From Edaphochlamys debaryana (taxonomy: Eukaryota > Chlorophyta > Chlorophyceae > Chlamydomonadales): 64,000 nt of DNA. How positions within the stretch are numbered: the stretch's first letter is position 1; each line of letters opens with the position of its first letter. The DNA is taken from assembly GCA_016858145.1 (NCBI GenBank), contig JAEHOE010000137.1, positions 124,001 to 188,000 of the forward strand. The letters run 5' to 3'. This document shows, piece after piece, positions 12,122 through 23,162 of the stretch. Made by a program: the position numbers and the translations under genes. The notes below the pieces were generated by a model. That model was given only the letters and a program-made list of their open reading frames with translations, did no database searches and was not told the DNA's origin.

Positions 12122-12863
12122 GGGGCTGGTGGAAGCTGGAGGAAGCTGCGGGGGGGGATGCAGCAGGGAAGGCAGTGGGGAGCTGGCGGGGCTGGGGCCG
12201 CTGGCCGCTGGACACGGGTCACGCCGGTGGGGAGGCTGCAGGAAGCTGTGGGGGAGAAGCAGCTGAGCAGGGAGCGGTGTTGCAGGGAGCGGTGCTTGCG
12301 TGAGCGAGGACCAGGCGGAGCCGCAGCTCCTGAGCACGCTGTCGGGTGGAAACAGGAATGAGGCGTTGGGGCCCGGGGGTGGAGCCACGACGGGAACGGC
12401 ACGGCACAGGCGGTCTGGGAGGGTCTGGGAAGCGGCGAAAGTAAGGTCGCTGGTCGCTGGCTGCAAAGCGGGTCAGGCTGTCGGTGGCTTGCGGCCAGAG
12501 CCTTGGATGCCAGGTGCGACAAGGCGCCCTCACGACAACGGTTGCCTTCACCGATATCACTTGCCAGGGGTGGCGTGGTAACCCGACAGCTGGTCGTGGT
12601 CAGATGTCGTAAGTGCAAAGCCCCACAAGCATGCTTCGGGCGCACAAGGCCAATGAGTACAAGCTTGTCGCGACTACTGCCCCTGCCCTCCCCTGCACGC
12701 CCAGTTCGCCCAGCAGTTGTCTCGAGTTGTCGTAGTTGTCGTAACTCAGGCCCTCTTAGGCCCAACTTGCGGGATTGAGCATGCGCGCACAAGCAGCCCA
12801 GAATCGATCGGTGGATGGTCAAGAGGATGTTTTGATAGCAGATAGCAGACCTCAGCGCATCAG
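12122..12863. other. Intergenic: RSPH14-like 3' flank and TENA-like 5' flank
   Basis: I see no coding exon, RNA gene or clear repeat. G-rich sequence after the stop (GGAAGCTG-type words repeated) gives way to more mixed sequence near the next start. Confidence 0.5.
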
Positions 12864-14325
12864 ATGGCCCTGCTTCTAGGATCCCTCGCGGCGGCAAGCC
12901 CACGCGCTCATTGGCCCGATGGCGCGGCCGAGCCCGTGCAGCCGAAGGCCGGGACTAAGCTGTTCGCCGAGGAGCTCTGGGATTCTGCTGAGGCGCAAGA
13001 GCAACTCAAACTGGCAAAGGAGTCCGCCTTTATCAAGGGCATCGCGGAGAACACGCTGGATCCCCGCCTCTATGGCGTTTACCAGCTGCAAGACGCGGCA
13101 TACCTCTCCTCTGCCCAGGTGCGCTACTGCAGAACTAGCCCCGGCCAGCGGCCCGGGCGGGCCCTGGGTTGACACGTGGTCAGTTAAGTCCGCGGGCCGT
13201 GCGTGCCTGTCCAGGTCTCAGGAAGTGCGTTGTGGCAGAGGCAGTCGTGTCCCGCATCCCTCCATCCAGCCCAGGCGGCCAGCCGGCATAGGCATAGCCC
13301 CGGGGTGCTGAGTGCACTTAACCTCGAGGTATCTCGCCTTATCTCAGGAGGCGTGAGGGATGCTGGTTATGGCTCAGGCCTGCTGGACCTGGGTTCGACA
13401 CTTGTCCAGTAGCTAGCCCCGGTCGAGCGGTTGGCCCGTCGAATTGCCGCGGGCCAAGGTCGGACGTCACACGGTCCCGACCTGGACTCTGTAGAGGTCC
13501 ATCCCACCTGCTCTTAGGAAGAGACGCTCTGTGCCTGCTGGTACCCCTGCAGGAATGCTTCCAAGCCATCACCACCAACCCTGGGAACTCCAAGGACCTG
13601 CAGGACTACTACGCCCTCAAGGCCATCAGCTACCAGGGCTACAGCCGAGACATGAAGCACCTCTGGCACATTAACAGTCTCGAGACCGTACGGCTCAGCC
13701 CCGCGGCCTATGACTACATCCGCTTCGAGGGTTCCATGGTCACGTCGCTGAAGGACAAGCCCTGGTGAGGGCCAAAGGCGCGCGGGTGTGAGACAAGGGG
13801 GCACTCCACTAGCAATGCTAGCGGCCCCGGGGAAAGGGCTCCACGACAGCCCCGCCAGAGAGCCCCGCCGCTTCTCGTTTACTTGCATGGCACGTTTGAC
13901 CTGGAGGTGCATACCCGTCCCCACTTCCCGCCGCCCCCCTCACACGGCCCTACGGATAGGGGCCATCAAAGGCAATGCCGTGGGGAATGGGCTGACCGAG
14001 GGCTGACTCATGCCTGCTGCGCTCCCGCCCACACCCACCCAGGTACTTCCTCCTCGCCAACTACCCCTGCTACCGGCTGTGGCCTGAGATGTCGGCGTAC
14101 CTCAAGACCACCCTCAACGCCACGCTCGGCGACTATCAGAAGAGTATCTACAAGGGCTGGATCGACGACAACAGCAGCTTCAAGAGCGCAGCAAGCCTGG
14201 CCGCCATGATCGAGCCGTACAGGGGGTACCTGGCGGAGCCCAACAAGCCAGACGCCAAGCAGCTGTTCCTGAAGGCACTCGAGTACGAGGTGGCCTTCTT
14301 CGACTCGGTCGGCGCCCTGTACTGA
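12864..14325 (+). CDS. TENA/THI-4-like (heme-oxygenase-fold) protein
   Basis: Three exons (12864-13118, 13553-13764, 14043-14325) give 249 residues. The sequence resembles the TENA/THI-4/thiaminase-II family: an N-terminal FAEELWDSAE helix, a central LQDAAYLSSAQ, then LANYPCYRLWPEM, where the PC plus aromatic residues match the position of the TenA active-site cysteine motif, and a C-terminal FLKALEYEVAFFDSV helix that would carry the family's conserved glutamate. TenA proteins salvage or degrade thiamin pyrimidine, but the family is diverse, so substrate is not assigned. The first 20 residues are Ala/Leu-rich, suggesting a targeting or signal sequence. The second intron's donor splits the Trp codon before the YFLLANYPC segment, and the phases agree across all three exons. 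Confidence 0.7.
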
Positions 14326-15559
14326 TGAGCCGTACAGTACGTGCTGTGCCGTACTAAGCCTCAATGCGCTGTACTGAGCCGCACTGAGCGGTGATCGGGG
14401 GACCACGTACGTAGCTTCTTATGGGAGAGGAAGGGGGAGAGGATGAACAGAGGCAGAGTAAGGCGACGTGTTTCGGGCGGAGCGAGGCAAGAAAGCGGGA
14501 GGAGCAGGGCTCCCCTGGCAGGGCTACTGCTGGAAGGCGATGGGGGGTAGGGGAGGCAGGGTGAGGGCGATGGGTGTGAAGAACATCATGACCAGATTGC
14601 ATGTCAATGGACGGACGGGGGGTGGGGCGAGGCTGAGACGAGGCAGGCAGCGGATGGAAGCGCGAGTCCGGAGGAAGAACGGTGGGGAGGAGGGAGGAGA
14701 GGAAGGGATACCGGTAGGAAGAGCAATGTGGCTGGGGACCGTAGGCAACTGGGAGGGCTGTGGGGTCGTACAGAAGGGTGCGGGTCGGGGTTGAACCAGA
14801 GATGAGGTCATGAGGGAGGAGGACAAGCTCCTTCCCGGGGCTCATTTCCAGGACTCCCAGAGCTGCATGAGAGGTAGTCAATCCTGACTTGTGCAGTACA
14901 AAGACCACCAAGCGTGCCCGCCCCCTGCCTCCTGCCCGCGCCGGGGGTTGACATCCTCACGGGCAGTACATCCTTGTCGTACGGGCGCACATGAGCCATC
15001 CCGCATAGGTAAAGTGTCAGCCAAGACAACGCCACAACGACAGCACTGCCAGTATTGGTACCCAGCCTCAACTCCGTGACGAGCAAGATACATGCAGTAG
15101 ACACTGAGCCCAAGCCTATCATGTCGACCTTTTCCTGCGGCTCTCCTTTACGCTCCTCCACCTCGCTCCACCAAACATCCCAGCCTCAAGGCTCGGCATC
15201 CCCTCCCCCATACACTGCTTCCAGCCCAGCAGCCCAAGCAAATCCCGCAAACGGAAAGCCTCTGAACTGGGCGACATAGCACAGCCACATTATGTACGGT
15301 AACATGAGTACCCCGCCCAAGCTCAGTTTGCCAGTAAGCGCATGGTAGACCCCCTCCTATCTGACAAGGCATTATCACGGAGGGCGGGTGGGTTAGACCC
15401 GCCCCCACGGGGGTGATTCTTCACTCGTGCGCTCACCCTTGCCGCAGGGTCCTGTAGGTAGGCAGCCACCAGGCACATTATGCACGGCCACCAAACAAAG
15501 GAGCCAGAGGAAGATCAGGAGTACCTCATCTCGATCTGTATGTACTGTATGATGGCGAT
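14326..15559. other. Intergenic between TENA-like gene and lectin-like array
   Basis: No supported gene. Just after the TENA-like stop, GTAC-containing words recur (14330-14410). From about 15280 the sequence resembles the 3' flanks of lectin-like copies B and C: a CATTATGTACGG-type word, then a 15510-15575 block related to 22470-22550 and 29940-30022. This marks the left edge of the tandem unit. Confidence 0.5.
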
Positions 15560-15575
15560 TGTATATGCCATAGGG

Positions 15576-16343
15576 GGCCGCCCGCGCAGCAGCCGCGGCG
15601 GCTTTTCAAGTCCAAGTTCCTGGAGCACTGGAAGGAGCGCGACGTGGTGAATCGGAGGCTCTGGGCCGAACATTGCTCTGGAGATTTGGCGAGCATCGCC
15701 TTGCACTCTGCGGTGGCGGCCTGGATTGTGCCAGCACAAGGTCGAGGTGGTAGAAGGGTGCATTAGGGTGCCTCCTGGTCGCAGACCTCGACTGCCCCGT
15801 GGAGGGGCGCGGCACGGAGCGGGGCTCGTGCGTGCCTCCTCGCTGCTCTCGGGGCGCTCTGTTGGGGGGTATGGAGGCTCGGGCCCGGCTTCAGACCGGC
15901 ATTCCGCTGCCTGGGGCGGGTTACACCGCTTGCTGGGTGCCGCCTATCTTGTGTCCCTAGGTTTCGGGTAGTTTACTGGGGGCATGGGCCCCTTCTACCC
16001 CCCTCGACTATTTCCTGACTGACGGCTTCCTGTTCGACTGATTATGCCTGTTAGCTAGGCCCTGCTGAGTGGGAGGCTGCTGGCGGCCCTGTTGTAGCGC
16101 GGTGGTTGGCGAGTGACATAGGTCGTTTGAGAACGCCCTCTGAGGCGCCTGACGCGGTGAACACTGCCTGGGGTCGTTTGGGCGCTCGGTAGACGCCTGC
16201 CGCATGCCGTGCTCCTGGGCAAGGCTGGATTCCATTGACCTTGTTTGTGCTTCACTGAACACATTCCCCTTTGGCCCACGGCCCGTATGGGGGTTCACGG
16301 CTGGTACCATGTCCGTGTAACAACAACAACAACAACAACAACA
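15576..16343 (+). mobile_element. Possible 5'-truncated LINE-like element with CAA tail
   Basis: This stretch interrupts the 3' flank of copy A and has no counterpart in copies B or C. It ends in GTAA followed by eight CAA units (16318-16343), the kind of short-repeat 3' tail that non-LTR retrotransposons leave. A frame around 15600-15760 stays open, but I recognise no reverse transcriptase or endonuclease motif, so the assignment rests on position and tail only. Confidence 0.35.
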
Positions 16344-16418
16344 TACGTCGCACGCTTGTTGGCAAAGTGCAAGTAGCCCAAGAGCGCATCGCATCCCTAG
16401 GAGGCATCTCTCACAACG

Positions 16419-19400
16419 TTATTGCTTAGCCAGATCCCAGCCGAAGCGCGGGGCGTACGACGCATACAGCTTAGTCATCTCGGACGAAGACAGCGCCCTG
16501 TTGTACACCAGGACGACAGCCACGTTGCCCAGCAGGTACTTGCTGCGGTGGATGAAAAGTCGTCGGGGGAAGTCGGGGGAAGGTCAGGAGGTTCCAACCC
16601 GTGGCTGCCCCGACCCCAACTGCCCAATCCCCATCCCCCAACCCCCACCCATCAACGGTGCATAAGCGACCCACCTGGACGTCCTGTAGTCGGCCCCAAT
16701 CACCAGGTTGTCGGGCCGCACGCCAATCGGCTCCTGGTCCTGGAACTCCCAGCGGGGCCGGAAGCCGTCGTCACTGGGGGAATGGGGAAGAGGGGGTCAA
16801 ATCGGGGCTTCAAGGGGTACCGTAGGCAGCGGGGCACAGGGGCACAGTGCCAAAACAGGGGCAGGGAAGGGCCGGAGCCACAACGGGGACCATGTCGGAC
16901 AGGAGGGAGTGAGGGGCAGGGGGCAGGAGGGAGGCGGCGGTGTGGTCAAGGTCTTGCGCGGCAGTGGCCAGGGGGGTGGGGCGGGCCCTTTCCTGACGAT
17001 GATGGCCCCTACCTCGAGCCCCTACCTCCGCTGCCCATGCCCCCGCTCTTTTGCCCATCCTTTCCCCATGCTGCCGTGCCCCCCGCCCAGCACTCACTTG
17101 TACCAGATGTAAGCCTGCCCGCTCTTGCCCCCGGGCTTCCTCACAATGGCGTCCATCAGCCAGCTGTGAGGCGGGTGAGCGGTGGGAGGGCCAGGGCGGG
17201 GGTTAGGGCAGGGCGGTGTGCTTTACGGAGATGACCGAAAGCTGGCGACTTGCCCCACTGAAAACCCGTGCGCCGCCCGCCCGCATGGGTGCCGTACTGC
17301 CACGCGCCTGGAGTAGCGGGGCTCGGGGCCGTAGAACTCGAACGCCTTCTTGCCGTTGTCGTACAGGTATGTGTCATTGGATCCCATGGGTGACCACTGG
17401 GTGGCGAGGTTGGGGTCGCCCGCGCCAAACAGCAGAGCCTTGTTCTGAGGGGGGAGGGGGGGAGGTTGAGCCGTTGAGGTGGCATTGTAGGGACCTTGGT
17501 AGTGGGCAAGGAGTGTAATGCCTCAGAGCCCATGCCTTCCCGGCCCCTGGTCACTACACACCTGCGCGGCCTAAAGGGGGCCCCAAGCAAGAGGCGCGCA
17601 GCCCCGCACCGCACCTGGTTGGAGGGCGATCGGCCGATGTGCACGAGGCCGTACGGCGGAAGGGCGTTTTGCTCGGCGTTGAGCTTGTAGATGATGACCA
17701 CCGTGAAGGCGGCGGAGCTGCGGTTGGCGGTTGGTGGTTGGGGCCGGCCACGCCGTGGCGAGCAAGGGTCGTCAGTATGTATACTTCCGCCAACGGGGTT
17801 GGCTCTGACACAGGACCAAGAGCAGCAAGCTGAGACGCTGACCGGCGCGGGGATGCGTATGGCCGGCCCACACGCTGGTAGCGGCACGCTCGCAAACCCG
17901 ACCCTTCAGTACACGGCTTCACGACACGGCTAGGCCAAGGTGCGGGAGGGCTTAGCACCTCGTGGGGACACCCCAACGCCTCCGCGCCCAACGCTAATGA
18001 CCTCTTACGCCCCGAAGGCCTCACCCCGACGAGTCCCAGTTCGGAAGGTCCGTCTTGAGACGCAAGTAGCAGGTGCTGCCGTCCAGCGCAATGCTGCCGT
18101 ACGCGCCGTACTCGCTCGCGTCGTACTGCGGTACGGCAATCGGGGAGGGCTTGACGGTTGGCAAGTAGCCGGCCGCCGGCCGTTATACCGGGTCCTAAAT
18201 ACGCTTCCCTCCGCTTCTTGATCGGCCCTTCCCCGCGCCCTGCCTCCCTGTAATTTCGACGCTTCCTCGTTCCTCCCCATACCTTCACAGACTCCAGCGA
18301 CGTACTCCCACACCCCATGACCTGTACCTCAATCGCCTCAGGGATCACTCCCAACCTCCCCCAGCCCTTCACCCACCATGCATCTCCCTCCCTCGAAGCT
18401 GAGCGACTGCCTCCGCCCGCCGCTGCGCCACGCTGTAGCGTCGTACCAGACAACCTGCTGGGGCGGTGCCTGTGGGGTTCACCGGAGGCACGGAGGGTGC
18501 ATAGATCAGATCCACATGGGGACAACACGATGGGGACATACGGCGGTGCATGGCTCTGGCTACGGCGCCTTGTCCCCTAGCGCCCCCGTCCTTGCACGCC
18601 CTACCGTACCGCCTGCAAGCGTCGCCGCTTGGCAGCCGAGCCTCCTCCTACGGCCGCCTCTGCCCCCACATCCTGTGCGCCCGCGGCCCACGGCCCGTCC
18701 AGGGCGCCCTCGAGCTCCCCCTCCTCCAACGCCGCTCGGGCCCGGGCGGGCTGCGCACATCAGGCGGGGGATGGGGCATGGGGCTAAGGGCACACGCATG
18801 GGTGAAACACATGCATTGGTTGGCTTCCGTTAGCTGGGACTTGACGGCTCGCTGAGCCCCTTCCGTTCAAGCCTCGACCTTCGCCAACAGCCCCCTCCTC
18901 AGCTCCCCCCGCCACGCACGACTCACAAACTTCAGCGGTCCTGACCGGCCCAAGCGCCTTACGCGGCCATACCGGTAGATTTTCTCCGGTCCCCGGGCCC
19001 AGCCAGGCCCAACTCACGACATACAGGGGTCCAGACAGGCCCAGGCGGGCGTCGAAGTGGGCTGACTCAGGCTCCAGGGACGGCGGCAGGGCTGCGGGGA
19101 GGACCGGCGTGTGGGCGTCATGGGCAGACATGGAGGGGCTGAGTCAGCTGAGTCACGGTTTGGTACGGCTGGGCCCAGCCGTTGCCGAGCGGCCGCTTTA
19201 AGGGGGGCGGGCTCAACAATGGGATCTGATTCCTGGAATCCAGCCCAAGGTCCACACCGCGAAGTTAGCCCAAGAACCTCGCCCCCCGCAGGCGCCAGCG
19301 CCCCACCTGGCCCCTGCAGGAAGATGAAGGTCTGGCCCGGCGTGCCGGCGCTCCGCCACAGCCTCAGCGGCGCGTATAAGGACTCGAACACCACGAGCAC

Positions 19401-21527
19401 CTCAATGCAGAAGGACGGCTCCTTTCTCGGATAGATGACGGCGCTGAGGAGGAAGGCGGCGGCGTGCAATGTGCGATGGCTGAGGGCGATGGCGTGCATG
19501 TGGGAACGTGCGTGCACATGGATGGCTGGACGAGGGCCGGGTCCTGCCCGGCTGCAGTCTGCGTAAGGAGCTTTCGATGTGGGTTGATGTGGGTTGATGT
19601 GGGTTGATGTGGGTTGATGTGGGTTGATGTGGGTCGATGTGGGTCGTGCTGCGCACGTGTTGCCTGTCTCCATGAGCGTGCCTGTCCCGTCTCGTCTGCT
19701 CGCGGAGCCCGTGTCCCCTCCCGTCCACCGGGTCCTCAGGCAACAGCGTCTTAACTAAGCACAATGTGGCCACAGATAATGTGGCTCATGCCTTGGGCGG
19801 TATTGCACTGTCTCCGGACATTCCCAGCCATCCCATCAACACGCCCAGCCGCTCACCCGCTTGGGAGCACCTCGATCTTGAAAAGCTGGGGGCGCACAAG
19901 AGACGACATGGCGGACGGGGGGAGGGCAAGGCTGCTAAAGTGCGTGGGCATGAGTGCGCCGGGAAGTCTAGCTTGCTACTTTGCCAGGCGGCACACCGAT
20001 CTACGCAACGGCCCCCAGACCCGGCCAACACGCACTGGCGAGCGTGCCTGGCCTCACCTGCAGCTCGCTCCCGTCCTCGCACTCGGCCAGGACCACTGGA
20101 GCCCCCGCCTCCACCTTAGCCACTTGGATGCAGTTGGAGCTGTTGGCAAAGTGGGCGAAGCGGTAGCTCCCACCGCCTGGCGTGGGGGCGTTACGCAAGA
20201 GAGTGTGGCGTGGATTGGCGTGAGCGGCGGCGCATAACAATGTCGGTTGGCGCAAAGTGGGGTGGACGAAACACACGCTGGTGGGTGGGCGGGGCGGCTG
20301 CACGTCATGGCGGCCCCTTCGTTACCGACCCGCACTCCTCGCTCAACCCTCAACGCGCACGCGGGCACGCACTCCCTAGGGTGGCACCGTGCCCTCGTTC
20401 CCCATGTCAGTCCCCTTAGTCCCCGGCGCCGATGTCAGCCCCCTCTCCTCCTCCAACCGTTTCGACGACGCGCCAACCGCCACGGGCCCATGGCCCATAC
20501 GGCCCTCCCACCTGCCGCGATGACAATGAAGGCCTGGCCAGCGGTGCCATCACAGAACTGCTGCTGCAGCGGGCCCATGCCGCTGTGTGCCTTGTCCCAG
20601 TCCAGGCCAACGCACAGACCATCCACACCGACGGTGGTTTGGAAGATGGTGATGTTGTCTGGGGTGGAGGGAGGCAGGGACAAGGTCAGTGACGGGGAAA
20701 GTGACTTAGGTAGGAGCTGGTGCGCGCCTTCCCCACCGCGTGGGAGTCGCAGCACAGCACGTAACTTTCGCGGGGAGTCTGGACCATTTGCAACCATAAA
20801 CCCATGTGGCGCCGCTGGAACCCCGGCCAGCGCCCCCCTCTCCGGCTGGGCTGGGCTAGGCTCACCCGTCTTGGAAGCGGGCGGGGACTTCCAGGTGTGG
20901 GGGGGCGTCGGGGAGCGGTGCTGTGAGGGGCTGCGTCTCGGGCTGCTGGGGTGGCGCGGGGGAGGGCGGAGCTTGGGCGGCGGATCCGCCTTTGGCGGGG
21001 GGCGGAGCTTGGGGCTTCGGGGCGGGGGTTTGAGCTTGGGGCTCCTCGGCGGGGGTTTGAGCTTGAGGGGACTGCTCTTGGGCGGAGGCCGCGACTTCGG
21101 TGGCGGGCTCCCCTTGGGCGACCTCGGCTCCCCGTGCCAAGGACTCACCCCTTCATCATCTGCGGGGTACAGGTGGACACGTATAGCTTCAGCTCCATCC
21201 GTTTGGATGTAAAGACAGAGAGAACCCCGACCTGCATGGCTGGCAGGGGCCCGACGGAGAGCTGGCGGACCATCTCGCCAGGCCTTCGGATACATAAGCT
21301 TGCATACAGGCTTGTGGTGCTAGCCAGGAGAGCCGCGATGCGCGAACAGTCGGCCATGGGGAATCCGCGCTGCGTCGGCTCGGCGCACCTCCATGATCGA
21401 TAGGGTCCTTAGGGATGGCCTTCACGGCCGTAGCAAGAAGCACAGAAAGCAGTAGGAGCGCAGGAAGGGCCGCCTGCCATGCTCGCCATCTTCGCGAGCA
21501 AACGTCTGCACTCAGGTAGAGTGCCAT
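16419..21527 (-). CDS. Secreted proline-rich lectin-like protein, copy A (beta-trefoil-like + LamG-like)
   Basis: Fourteen exons on the minus strand: 21389-21527, 20866-21159, 20512-20658, 20058-20176, 19857-19885, 19307-19443, 19018-19091, 18377-18454, 18025-18125, 17615-17717, 17308-17444, 17098-17163, 16675-16773, 16419-16542. Every splice phase agrees, giving 548 residues. Residues 1-36 form a signal peptide with a basic n-region, an ALPALLLLSVLLATA core and AVKA before the likely cut. Residues 47-144 form a basic proline-rich hinge of PPPK/PPPR repeats. Residues 145-242 form a Cys-rich module with LCVGLDWDKA, GQAFIVI and NCIQVAKVEAG, similar to ricin-B/CBM13 trefoils. Residues 290-548 resemble a LamG/ConA-like jellyroll, ending GNVAVVLVYNRALSSSEM. 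Known algal wall proteins have similar hinges, so an extracellular-matrix carbohydrate-binding role is inferred. One intron uses a GC donor (17307) where B and C have GT. Confidence 0.8.
19575..19646 (+). repeat. 10-bp minisatellite in intron of copy A
   Basis: Five exact units of GGGTTGATGT (19581-19630), followed by variant GGGTCGATGT units, lie in the intron between exons 5 and 6 of copy A. Copies B and C lack it. Confidence 0.9.
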
Positions 21528-22858
21528 CGTGTCGCATGTACGCAACCAAATGCCCTCTAGCATACACTGGGTCTCTTCAAAGAGGTGCACGCAACGGCAG
21601 TTGGCGAGCAGTACGGCAGGTCTCGTAGAGAAGAAGCCCGGAAGCGGCCTGGCGGACACGAGGCGATCAGGCCGGCGCCACCCTCGCCACCTACGGCCCA
21701 ACGTGCCGAGCGCCTAGCTGGCTCGTCCCTTCAATCTGGATTTGACATCCAGCTTGAAACCACGCCCCTACTTTCCAGCCCGAGTCCACCGCCGCCTCCA
21801 TTCCCCCCGCACGCACCCTCCCGCACGCACGCCCCGGCCATACTCGGCCTTCGCTGATCTGCACGTACGCTCGGAACTTACCTGCCACGAGGTTCCTAGA
21901 GTCACCACCGCCTTCCACTTATAGCGCACCTGGGGCACACGCGGCTGCGTACGTACGCGTGTAGCTCTAGCGTGTGCACAGAACATGGTGCTCTTTCGTT
22001 ACCACTCTGGGTCTCTGGCGCCGCCGTGGGTGCCATCGTCGCCCGGCGCAGCCCCTGTTCTCTGGACTCGACAGCACAGTTGCATCCGGCCGCTCAGCTT
22101 CCCACAGCAACTCCCCACGGACTCCGCGGCCCGAACCCCGGGACCCACGCCCTCCTCCCAATGATGGGTGATGACCCCACCCAGCTTTCCGTCCTTGGCC
22201 CCAAGCCCATGGTCGCTGCGGCACTGATCGCAAGGGCAGGGCTGCGGATAGTACCTCGCCAGTGTTGTAGGAACACCTTGCAATCTGCTGGCTTTGCTTC
22301 ACGTAACCTCGTCCCCGGTTCTCCTTCCCCACGCCCTCCTGCAGGGCCTCAGTCCTCGACGCTCTTTAGATGGCCAGGCCCCGGCCTCCACTGCCCCCCG
22401 ATGCCCTCTTGCAAGTGCATTGGCATCCTCCCGCATCACCGTCAGGTAGCACGTACGATGTAATTAAGTAAGAGGAGACGCGAGGTCAAGAATATCTGAT
22501 CTTGCTTCATGAATAATTGATCAGCATGGCAGTAGTATATCAGAAAGACGCACGCACAGCAGGTGCATAGACCTGACACAGTCATTATGTACCGTATAAC
22601 GCATCCCAGCCAAGCTTAGCAAGTGCATGAACCCCTCACTACCGGTAGAGAGGTGCACCTGTCACAACGGGTTCCGGACTTGGGCCGGGAGCCGTGACGA
22701 CACAAACCGCACCGCGGGTTTCCCTGTCCGTATGGACGCATGGTGCCGCATAGCGGGCCGTAAACGGGACGTTTCAGTCAGTAACCCATTGAACCCGGAA
22801 ACGTTACGCTCTCTACTATTGGAGGCTCTACTATCAACGGGCAGGGCAGGCCCAGGCT
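21528..22858. other. Spacer between lectin-like copies A and B
   Basis: This holds the upstream region of copy A, including a block (about 21580-21720) nearly repeated before copies B (28310-28445) and C (34800-34930), likely shared 5' UTR or promoter. A second block (about 22080-22390) is related to 29440-29600. At 22463-22550 lies the conserved 3' flank block of copy B. Confidence 0.55.
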
Positions 22859-22865
22859 TATAAAA
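22859..22865 (+). promoter_or_regulatory. TATA box candidate
   Basis: A perfect TATAAAA stands 61 bp before the small plus-strand open frame at 22926, a spacing compatible with transcription start near 22890. TATA-like words are rare in this GC-rich window. Confidence 0.45.
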
Positions 22866-22925
22866 GGCAGACTGTCAGGGTGGCCAGGGGGAACCTAGTT
22901 GGGAGGATCGTTTCCTTCCCCCCCC

Positions 22926-23150
22926 ATGCTGTGCTCTCTCTTCCGTCTCAGCCGTGACTCGGCACACACTTCTAGCCAGCTTCCGCTCAAGGACGCCTCG
23001 GCGTCCATACCCCGCCTCGGCGTCTCCTTTCTCGCATCCCTGGTGAACAAGTTTCAGGTGGGTGTCCGGCCAAAGGGGCTGACCCCCACGTTACAGCACC
23101 TCACCATGAACGGCCTGCGCCGCGGCAGCGCATCCCACAGGCGCATCTAA
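22926..23150 (+). pseudogene. Orphan 5' exon or small ORF downstream of a TATA box
   Basis: The ATG at 22926 opens a 74-codon frame whose first 44 codons (for example IPRLGVSFLASLVNKFQ) end at a good donor, CAG followed by GTGGGT at 23058. No further plus-strand exon follows, because the 3' end of copy B begins 13 bp after the frame's stop on the opposite strand. It may be the first exon of a gene whose remainder was lost in the tandem duplication, or a short transcript. I do not recognise the protein. Confidence 0.3.
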
Positions 23151-23162
23151 CTCCTCTGAGCG

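Noticed and set aside
21160..21388. Extra coding exon in the first intron of lectin-like copies A and B (frame RGSLCLYIQTDG)
   Set aside because: Copy C has a stop in this frame and diverges here, while exon 1 and the proline-rich exon join in phase without it in all copies.
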